Shown here one piece after another: positions 1 to 4,339 of a stretch of 8,147 bases of DNA (the stretch's first letter is position 1; every line of letters starts with the position of its first letter). Location: contig JAKSPX010000054.1 in NCBI GenBank assembly GCA_024404415.1, forward strand, positions 1 through 8,147. Direction: 5' to 3'. This stretch comes from Clostridia bacterium. Lineage in GTDB: Bacteria > Bacillota > Clostridia > Oscillospirales > QAMX01. The notes under the pieces were generated by a model, which was not told the DNA's origin, did no database searches, and was given only the letters and a program-made list of their open reading frames with translations. The translations under genes were made by a program, and so were the position numbers.

Positions 1-353
1 ACCTTGATGCGGCCGGCTGTGTATTCCTCCAGCGGGGCGGCGTGGAGCTTGGACCAGTCGTCAAGCTCGGTGCCGCAGGTGTTCACGTAGGCGAAGACCA
101 CCGGGAGGGAGGAGAATTTTTCCACGATCAGGGGCTCGGTGAAGGTATGGCCGTCCAGCTTGACAAAGCCTTCGCCCGCTTCGACCGCGAGCGGCTTCCA
201 AAGGGTCTTGGGGCGCGCGATCTTTTGGGCTTCTTCGATCAGGTCGCGGACGATGTCGGTCTCCTCGCGTTCGTCGTCGAGCGGAATTTTCAGGGCGGCA
301 AAGAGCTCTTCTTCGGTGAATTCGATCTTCTGCTCAAATATACGGCTTTCCAT
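1..353 (-). CDS. Vitamin B12-dependent methionine synthase activation-domain-like protein (partial, N-terminal 117 residues)
   Basis: The gene starts at the ATG at 353-351 and runs off the left edge of the window, so only the first 117 codons are visible and the C-terminus is missing. The product resembles the short stand-alone proteins in Clostridia and Thermotoga related to the reactivation domain of cobalamin-dependent methionine synthase (MetH). In MetH that domain binds S-adenosylmethionine and supports reductive methylation of inactive cob(II)alamin. Supporting features are the ARPKTLWKPL segment near residues 46-55, a KLDG-type turn near 65, and the FAYVNTCGTELDDW stretch near 87-100, which is typical of the family. 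There is no signal peptide, so it is probably cytoplasmic. The start is supported by AGAAGG about 8 bases upstream. It follows the Gx transporter gene on the same strand after 63 bases but has its own promoter in that gap. Whether metH itself lies beyond the edge cannot be seen. Family assignment is by recall and fairly confident. Confidence 0.75.
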   Translation of the reverse strand, partial: MESRIFEQKIEFTEEELFAALKIPLDDEREETDIVRDLIEEAQKIARPKTLWKPLAVEAGEGFVKLDGHTFTEPLIVEKFSSLPVVFAYVNTCGTELDDWSKLHAAPLEEYTAGRIK

Positions 354-381
354 GGGAAACCCTTCTTTCTGATTTTCCTTC

Positions 382-410
382 AGTATAGCACAGTGCACAC
401 CGCTCTGCAA
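382..410 (-). promoter_or_regulatory. Sigma-A promoter for the MetH activation-domain gene
   Basis: Read on the minus strand, TTGCAG (410-405) and TATACT (387-382) are separated by exactly 17 bases. A TG lies one base before the -10 hexamer, giving an extended -10. The expected transcription start is about 20-30 bases before the ATG at 353. This means the gene need not depend on read-through from the upstream Gx transporter gene. Prediction is from sequence only. Confidence 0.7.
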
Positions 411-416
411 GAGTGC

Positions 417-926
417 CTACCTGTCCTTTTTCACGGCTCTCAGCGCTTTTAATGCAAATCCCGCGGCGAGGCCGGTGAAAAGCCCGGTGAGGATGCCGGA
501 GAGCACCAGGACCGGCGCGTAATAAAGGACGTTTTTCCCGAGGACGATCATCGCCGCGGCCATCTGTCCTAAGTTATGCGCGAGCGCCCCGAGGATGCTT
601 GTCACCCACGTCAGTTTTTCACCGAGCGGCTGATAGACCAGCGCCATCACGACGTAGCAAAGGACGCCGCCTGCGAGGGAATAAAGGAGCGTGACGGTCG
701 TCCCGGTGAAGAGCGACCCAAGCAGGATGCGCACCGTGAGCACCGCCGCCGCCTCCTTCCGCCCGAGAAGGGGAAGGGCGACGAGGGTAAAGATGTTGGC
801 AAGGCCCAATTTCACGCCGGGGAGCGCAAAGGGGGAGGGGATCTGGCTTTCGATCACGAAGGTGACCAGCGCAAAGGCGGCGAGTAGGCCGATGAGGGCA
901 AGAGATCTCGCGGGACGGTTTTTCAT
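417..926 (-). CDS. Gx transporter family protein (heptaprenyl diphosphate synthase component I-like membrane protein)
   Basis: A 169-residue hydrophobic protein with about five to six membrane segments (roughly residues 8-26, 42-56, 63-98, 107-129 and 133-160) and a basic C-terminal tail. Conserved-looking features are an acidic residue in the first helix (E26), the PGVKLGLANIFTL segment at 36-48, and GALAHNLGQ at 113-121. These match the family annotated as Gx transporter or Hpre_diP_synt_I. Despite that old name, the family is membrane-embedded and resembles small substrate-binding transporter subunits; its substrate is not established. The start codon overlaps the stop of the upstream NusG-domain-II gene (ATGA-type, 4 bases), indicating translational coupling. 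This gene pair recurs in Clostridia, often near flavin-linked or quinone-linked redox genes, but none are visible here. The call is good at family level; function is uncertain. Confidence 0.85.
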   Translation of the reverse strand: MKNRPARSLALIGLLAAFALVTFVIESQIPSPFALPGVKLGLANIFTLVALPLLGRKEAAAVLTVRILLGSLFTGTTVTLLYSLAGGVLCYVVMALVYQPLGEKLTWVTSILGALAHNLGQMAAAMIVLGKNVLYYAPVLVLSGILTGLFTGLAAGFALKALRAVKKDR

Positions 927-1306
927 GACACACCTCCTGAAATGGCGTCGACCTCTGATCCCTCACCGAGGATCTCGATGACCAGCTCGTGCGGAAGGCA
1001 GAGGATGGGCTGAAGCGACCCGGAGATCCACCCGGTCTTCTGGCAGACCTTGTCGGGGCAGTCGGCGTCGATGACCGCGATCTTTCCCTTTTCGACGCGG
1101 ATGCGGTTATAGCCATTGGAAGTCTCCACCGTGAATTCGTAGGGCTCGGAGACCAGATCGAGGTCGATCTCTTTTATGACTTTCCCCTCCGAGGTGATGC
1201 GCGCGACGTGCCCTTTTCCGAGGCGCGGAAGGGGAAGGAGGGAGGCGAGCGCCGATAAAAAGAGGAGCGAAAAGAGGATGCCCCAAAATTTGTGCTTTTT
1301 CCACAT
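923..1306 (-). CDS. NusG domain II-containing membrane-anchored protein
   Basis: A 127-residue protein with an N-terminal basic stretch and one hydrophobic segment (about residues 8-25). This is either an uncleaved anchor or a signal peptide, and it places the rest outside the membrane. The soluble part carries the NusG domain II signature: a beta-rich region (33-80), then ADCPDKVCQKTGWI (81-94) and ILCLPHELVIEI (101-112), with cysteines C83, C88 and C103. The domain is related to an insert of some NusG proteins, but the NGN and KOW domains are absent, so it is not a transcription factor. The family's role is unknown; pairing with the Gx transporter suggests a shared membrane function. GAGG precedes the ATG by about 9 bases. 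It diverges from rpsT across 106 bases, and no strong promoter of its own is obvious there. Confidence 0.85.
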   Translation of the reverse strand: MWKKHKFWGILFSLLFLSALASLLPLPRLGKGHVARITSEGKVIKEIDLDLVSEPYEFTVETSNGYNRIRVEKGKIAVIDADCPDKVCQKTGWISGSLQPILCLPHELVIEILGEGSEVDAISGGVS

Positions 1307-1347
1307 AGAAATTTCCCTCAGATATGTAAAAAAAATGGATTTATCTC

Positions 1348-1376
1348 TTGCAACGCGCGAAGATTTGTGTTATACT
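1348..1376 (+). promoter_or_regulatory. rpsT promoter, near-consensus with extended -10
   Basis: TTGCAA (1348-1353) and TATACT (1371-1376) are separated by 17 bases, and TG at 1368-1369 makes an extended -10. An A8 tract at 1328-1335 just upstream could act as an UP-like element, as expected for a highly expressed ribosomal protein gene. The predicted leader is about 30 bases long, so there is little room for a structured leader regulator. Confidence 0.8.
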
Positions 1377-1412
1377 GTCTCGTACCGAATTGAGAAGGAG
1401 AATCATTTTACA

Positions 1413-1676
1413 ATGCCGAACATCAAATCTGCGAAAAAACGCGTTCTCGTTACCGCCGTTAAGAATCTTCAGAACAAAATGGCCGTTTCCGCTCTGCGCA
1501 CCGACCTCAAGAAGTTCGAAGCCGCTGTTGCCGCCGGCAATAAGGCCGAAGCGACCGAGCTCTATAAGAAGGCTGTCATCGCTCTCGACAAGGCTGCTGC
1601 CAATGGTCTGATCCACAAGAACAACGCCGCCAACAAGAAGAGCAAGATGACCATCCGCCTCAACGCCATGGCGTAA
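1413..1676 (+). CDS. rpsT: 30S ribosomal protein S20
   Basis: An 87-residue basic protein, the usual length for bacterial S20, which binds 16S rRNA early in assembly of the 30S body. The N-terminus MPNIKSAKKRV is diagnostic, followed by the helical, Lys/Arg-rich segments typical of the family and the conserved C-terminal region around GLIHKNNAANKKSK (residues 64-77). The reading frame stays open upstream to about 1176. The start at 1413 is chosen because it gives the canonical N-terminus, lies after the promoter, and is preceded by AGAAGGAG (1393-1400). That ribosome binding site has a rather long 12-base spacer. The gene stands alone under its own promoter and diverges from the NusG-domain-II gene. 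Confidence 0.97.
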   Translation: MPNIKSAKKRVLVTAVKNLQNKMAVSALRTDLKKFEAAVAAGNKAEATELYKKAVIALDKAAANGLIHKNNAANKKSKMTIRLNAMA

Positions 1677-1683
1677 GAGACAG

Positions 1684-1757
1684 ACGACAATTTAACGTGA
1701 TCTTGAATTGAAGATACAACGGCAGCAGGTTTGTTTTAGACCGGCTGCTATTGTCGT
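1684..1757 (+). terminator. Branched inverted-repeat structure after rpsT, possible terminator
   Basis: ACGACAA (1684-1690) pairs perfectly with TTGTCGT (1751-1757). Between them lie two further hairpins: ATCTT/AAGAT (1700-1704 with 1711-1715), and GCAGC-A-GGT with ACC-G-GCTGC (about 1722-1748). Together they could fold as a three-way junction starting 8 bases after the rpsT stop. ACAA at 1716-1719 could compete for the TTGT at 1751-1754. The following bases are only moderately T-rich (GTTTCACTTGCTTTC), so termination would be weak. It may instead be an mRNA 3' stability structure. Confidence 0.45.
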
Positions 1758-1851
1758 TTCACTTGCTTTCGACGGGATGCGACAGATCCCGCCCGACAGC
1801 TCCATATTAGCATGATTGCCGCCCGATTGCAAGCGGCCGGGAGAATATTTC

Positions 1852-2328
1852 ATGATCGAAAACGTCAAGCGCTACCGCACCCACACCTCACACGGGATGG
1901 ACGTGGGCAAGCTGATCTGCATCCTCTACGCCGTGACGGCCCTTCTGATGCTGGTACCCTACGCCAAGTACGCCGCGTGGATCCTGCCCCTGGTCTTTCT
2001 TTACCGGGAAAAGGAGAGCGATTTCGCCATCTTCATGTTTGCCCAGCTCTTTTCCCTCGCCGCCGTCGTCGGGGCGCTGGCCTTCCTCTTTGAGGTGCCG
2101 CTGAAATGGCTTATCCGCCGCATGAGCACCTCCCTGGCCTTCGGCTGGGTGCTTGCGGGGGACTTTGCGAGCTTCCTGACCTCCATCCTTGCGGCCTTCG
2201 TGGGGCTTGCGGCGGTGATCCTTACCCTGATGGCCGCCTCCCGCGCGCTCCGCTACATCGAGGCGCACATCATTCTGGCCGGACCGATGGCCGAAAGGAT
2301 CACGGCTCTGCCGCGTTTCAAGGACTGA
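1852..2328 (+). CDS. Small multi-pass membrane protein of unknown function
   Basis: A 158-residue protein that I cannot assign with confidence. It has an N-terminal polar stretch rich in His/Arg/Tyr (residues 1-18), then about four hydrophobic segments: roughly 20-36, 40-51, 57-80 and 102-130. A short charged loop YREKESDF (51-58) lies between segments, and a mostly polar tail ends in RFKD. The LPLVF-YREKESDFAIFMFAQ pattern loosely recalls DUF4870/Tic20-like small membrane proteins, but the match is impressionistic. The start at 1852 is preferred because GGGAG lies 8 bases upstream; a TTG at 1816 would add 12 residues without a good ribosome binding site. The stop lies 3 bases before the smpB start, so the two are co-transcribed and possibly translationally coupled. 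Shared function with SmpB is not implied. Confidence 0.7.
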   Translation: MIENVKRYRTHTSHGMDVGKLICILYAVTALLMLVPYAKYAAWILPLVFLYREKESDFAIFMFAQLFSLAAVVGALAFLFEVPLKWLIRRMSTSLAFGWVLAGDFASFLTSILAAFVGLAAVILTLMAASRALRYIEAHIILAGPMAERITALPRFKD

Positions 2329-2331
2329 ACT

Positions 2332-2796
2332 ATGGAAAAGAAAAGCATCAAGAATATCGCCCTGAACAAAAAGGCGCGCCACGACTATTTCGTGGAGGAC
2401 ACCTATGAGGCGGGCATCGAGCTTGCGGGCACCGAGGTCAAGTCCATCCGTCAGGGCGGCATCAACCTCAAGGATTCCTACTGCATCGTGAAAAACGGCG
2501 AGCTTTTGGTCGTCGGGATGCACATTTCGCCCTACGAAAAGGGCAATATCTTCAACCGTGACCCGCTCCGCTCCCGCCGCCTCCTCATGCACAAGCGCGA
2601 GATCAATAAATTAAACGGCCACGTCATGCGCGACGGCTACGCCCTTGTGCCGCTTTCGGTCTATTTCAAAGGGCCGCTGGTCAAAGTGGAGGTCGGCCTC
2701 TGCAAGGGCAAAAAGCTCTACGACAAGCGCGAGGACCTCGCGCGCAAGCAGGCCGGACGCGAACTGGAGAGAGAACTCAAAGAGAAGAACAGATAA
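2332..2796 (+). CDS. smpB: SsrA-binding protein SmpB
   Basis: A 154-residue protein of normal family length. SmpB binds the tRNA-like domain of tmRNA and delivers it to stalled ribosomes for trans-translation. The sequence shows the family's beta-barrel core: HDYFVEDTYEAGIELAGTEV (residues 17-36), SIRQGGINLKDSYC (38-51) and HISPYEKGNIFNRDP (64-78). It also has the RSRRLLMHKREI segment, and the basic C-terminal tail KGKKLYDKREDLARKQ that inserts into the mRNA channel. Its ribosome binding site (AAGGA) lies within the last codons of the upstream membrane protein gene, only 3 bases away. The tmRNA gene ssrA, often nearby, is not in this window. A strong intrinsic terminator follows immediately. 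Confidence 0.97.
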   Translation: MEKKSIKNIALNKKARHDYFVEDTYEAGIELAGTEVKSIRQGGINLKDSYCIVKNGELLVVGMHISPYEKGNIFNRDPLRSRRLLMHKREINKLNGHVMRDGYALVPLSVYFKGPLVKVEVGLCKGKKLYDKREDLARKQAGRELERELKEKNR

Positions 2797-2798
2797 TC

Positions 2799-2831
2799 AA
2801 AAAGGAGAACCCGACGGGGTTCTCCTTTTTT
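2799..2831 (+). terminator. Intrinsic terminator of the smpB operon
   Basis: A perfect 14-bp stem with a GACG loop: GGAGAACCC (2804-2812) pairs with GGGTTCTCC (2817-2825), and the flanking A5 (2799-2803) pairs with T5 (2826-2830). The 3' side continues as a T-tract to 2831. The stem starts 3 bases after the smpB stop. The A/T symmetry means it could in principle also work for transcripts arriving on the minus strand. Confidence 0.95.
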
Positions 2832-3113
2832 AGTGAAGAGTGAAGAGTTTTCAGTTTTCAGTATTCAGTTTTCAGTAGAACGCGATTATGCGGTTACGCA
2901 CAATGTAGGAAGGCTCTCCCTCCGGGAGATGCCGTCGCTTGCGACGGAAGGAGGGTGTGACCGAAGTCAATAGTGGCGGCGCAGCCGACGTAAGGAGTGG
3001 GGTACGGATTGCCACGGTCGCTTCGCTCCCTCGCAATGACAATGGGGTACATTGTGCGTGTCCTGAAAACTGAATACTGAAAACTGAAAACTTCTCCCTC
3101 CTCATTCCTCACT
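2832..3113. repeat. MITE-like element with inverted 7-mer arrays at both ends
   Basis: This 282-base gene-free stretch fills nearly all of the gap between smpB and the activase gene. The left end is a run of 7-mers in register from 2832: AGTGAAG twice, AGTTTTC twice, AGTATTC, AGTTTTC. The right end (3063-3113) carries the same run in reverse complement, with seven units. The inner 30 bases (2846-2875 and 3063-3092) are perfect inverted copies. A second inverted pair lies inside: ACGCACAATGTA (2896-2907) with TACATTGTGCGT (3048-3059). The core holds two small hairpins, TCTCCC-TCC-GGGAGA (2915-2929) and CCGTCGC-TT-GCGACGG (2932-2947), and an ATTGCC...GCAATGAC module (3005-3040). No protein is supported: open frames here are repeat translations. 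No transposase is present. Confidence 0.85.
3005..3040. repeat. Palindromic module CGGATTGCCAC...TCGCAATGAC, copy 1
   Basis: The ends CGGATTGCCAC and TCGCAATGAC are shared with a second copy at 4226-4264. ATTGC (3008-3012) and GCAAT (3033-3037) form an inverted pair. The middle (GGTCGCTTCGCTCCC) differs from copy 2. Similar modules are familiar as dispersed intergenic repeats in many bacterial genomes; here it sits inside the 2832-3113 element. Confidence 0.8.
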
Positions 3114-3118
3114 TGATC

Positions 3119-4078
3119 TTACTCCGGCTTGATCATCCCGGTGACGATCAGCTTTTCCTTTCCGAAGGTCTCTTCGGCGGCGGAGCGGAGGGGGGTGACG
3201 TCGCGCCGGGTCATGAGGGAGCAGGCGGCAAAGGCCCAATCGCGTTCGAGCTTATCGTATTTGGACTTGCACGCGGCGTTGAAGGCGCAGAGCTCCCACC
3301 TTGTGACCACGTCATCGAGGTTTTCCTTCAAAAATTTTCCGATGGCGCGGATGTTCTCTACGGTCGCGGTCGCACCGGGGATGAGGGGCGTGCGGATCCA
3401 GATCTCCTTCGGGGAGCCGTTCCGGCGCATTTCCGACGCGGCAAGGAGCAAATTCTCTTTGATGCGGTCGTTATACTGCCCGGTGAAGCGCTTGTGTATC
3501 TCATTTTCAAAGAGCTTCATGTCGTATAAAAGGTAATCGGTGTGGGGAAGAAGCGATAAAAGCGCCTCCTTGGGGGCCAGACCGCAGGTATCCAGCGCCG
3601 TGGTGATGCCCGCAGAATGGAGCCTTTCGAAAAACGGCGCGAGAAATGCTGCCTGCAATAAAGGCTCGCCGCCCGAGAAGGTCACGCCGCCGCCGAATTC
3701 CGCGTAGTAGCGCTGATCCTTCATCAGCTCTTTGAAAAGCGTGTCGGCGTCGTAGGCCTTGCCGATGGCGCTCATGGCCGTCGCGGGGCAGGCGTCGGCG
3801 CAGGAAAGGCAGGAGGTGCATTTTTCGCGGTCGATCAGGATGCCTTTTTCACCGAAGGCGATGGCGCTTTGAGGGCAGGCCTCTTTACAGCTCCCGCAGC
3901 CGATGCAGAGGGTCTTGTCCCACCACACGCCGTTTATAACCGGGATGGATTCGGGATTCTGACACCATGCACAGCGTAAGGGGCAGCCTTTGACGAAGAC
4001 CGTCGTGCGCATTCCCGGCCCGTCGTGGGTCGTGCCGTGGGAGACGTCGATGGTGAGAAGAGTTTCTGGTTTCATCAT
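3119..4078 (-). CDS. Glycyl radical enzyme activating protein (radical SAM, two ferredoxin-type clusters)
   Basis: A 319-residue cytoplasmic radical SAM activase that uses SAM and a [4Fe-4S] cluster to abstract hydrogen from the glycine of its partner GRE. The SAM cluster motif is CPLRCAWC (C32, C36, C39). It is followed by two ferredoxin-like cluster motifs, CIGCGSCKEACP (C58, C61, C64, C68) and CTSCLSCADACP (C87, C90, C93, C97), and the SAM-binding FSGGEP (134-139). The extra clusters distinguish it from the short PflA type and match activases of GRE dehydratases, lyases and decarboxylases. The GRE gene lies just upstream on the same strand, so it is the evident partner. A 261-base repeat-filled gap separates them. 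GAGG is 3 bases from the first ATG (4078) and 6 from the second (4075), so the true start may be 4075. The stop lies 5 bases from a repeat element. Confidence 0.95.
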   Translation of the reverse strand: MMKPETLLTIDVSHGTTHDGPGMRTTVFVKGCPLRCAWCQNPESIPVINGVWWDKTLCIGCGSCKEACPQSAIAFGEKGILIDREKCTSCLSCADACPATAMSAIGKAYDADTLFKELMKDQRYYAEFGGGVTFSGGEPLLQAAFLAPFFERLHSAGITTALDTCGLAPKEALLSLLPHTDYLLYDMKLFENEIHKRFTGQYNDRIKENLLLAASEMRRNGSPKEIWIRTPLIPGATATVENIRAIGKFLKENLDDVVTRWELCAFNAACKSKYDKLERDWAFAACSLMTRRDVTPLRSAAEETFGKEKLIVTGMIKPE

Positions 4079-4148
4079 ATACCTCGGAATTTAAGCGATT
4101 TAGCGATTTAACATATAGCGATTTAGCTCGCGCACGGCGCGGAGACGA

Positions 4149-4201
4149 CCCTTCGGCGTTAAACAGTCCGCAGACTGGTTTGTTTGCTCAGAATGACAGG
4201 G
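4149..4201. repeat. Half copy of the TGTCATTCTGAG palindromic repeat with CGCA-loop hairpin
   Basis: This runs from CCCTTCGG (4149-4156) to CTCAGAATGACAGGG (ending 4201), matching the right half of the repeats near 7535-7763 and 8082-8147. Its interior has a hairpin at 4161-4181: CAGTC-CGCA-GACTG with an AAA/TTT outer pair. It occupies the same position and has the same loop as the hairpins at 7601 and 8099, but with different stem bases. The left half is missing. Confidence 0.7.
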
Positions 4202-4225
4202 AAGGGCAAGGCGGCAAAGAAGTTG

Positions 4226-4264
4226 CGGATTGCCACACCGGCCTGCGGGCTGGTTCGCAATGAC
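4226..4264. repeat. Palindromic module CGGATTGCCAC...TCGCAATGAC, copy 2, carrying a TGCG-loop hairpin
   Basis: The ends are identical to the copy at 3005-3040. The middle (4237-4254) is instead a hairpin, ACCGGCC-TGCG-GGCTGGT. On the other strand this is the CGCA-loop hairpin also found in the CATTCTGAG repeat family. This suggests the small hairpin moved between repeat families or was assembled modularly. Confidence 0.75.
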
Positions 4265-4339
4265 AAGGAGGACCATTGTGCCGCTGAGGTAAATCGCTGA
4301 ATTGCTGAAATGCTCAATCGCTGAATCGCTGAATCGCTC

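Larger units (their letters stand above)
4094..4339. repeat. MITE-like element with inverted 8-mer arrays, between GRE and activase genes
   Basis: The left end has AGCGATTT at 4094-4101, 4102-4109 and 4117-4124, then AGC. The right end (4292-4339) is six exact 8-base units in inverted orientation: AATCGCTG, AATTGCTG, AAATGCTC, AATCGCTG, AATCGCTG, AATCGCTC. The last unit ends on the base before the GRE stop codon (4340-4342). The core contains a half copy of the CATTCTGAG-type palindromic repeat (4149-4201) and a CGGATTGCCAC module (4226-4264), followed by CATTGTGC (4274-4281). That last sequence also lies inside the right arm of the 2832-3113 element. The architecture matches that element although the arm sequence differs. 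No gene is supported in this gap. Confidence 0.8.

Noticed and set aside
354..416. Cobalamin riboswitch ahead of the MetH activation-domain gene
   Set aside because: The gap is only 63 bases and is accounted for by a promoter and ribosome binding site; it is too short for a B12 riboswitch.
1176..1412. N-terminal extension of S20 (166-residue frame)
   Set aside because: The extension crosses the divergent gene and the rpsT promoter, and canonical S20 begins at MPNIKSAKKR (1413).
2832..2875. Short tandem repeats considered as a CRISPR array
   Set aside because: Units are 7 bases without spacers and occur in inverted pairs; no cas genes are present.
2872..3112. Two minus-strand open frames inside the 7-mer element
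   Set aside because: They translate repeat DNA (RGSEATVAIRTP-type peptides) and lack a ribosome binding site and any domain.
2797..3118. tmRNA gene (ssrA) expected near smpB
   Set aside because: No tRNA-like ends or tag-coding region are visible; the gap is filled by a terminator and the repeat element.
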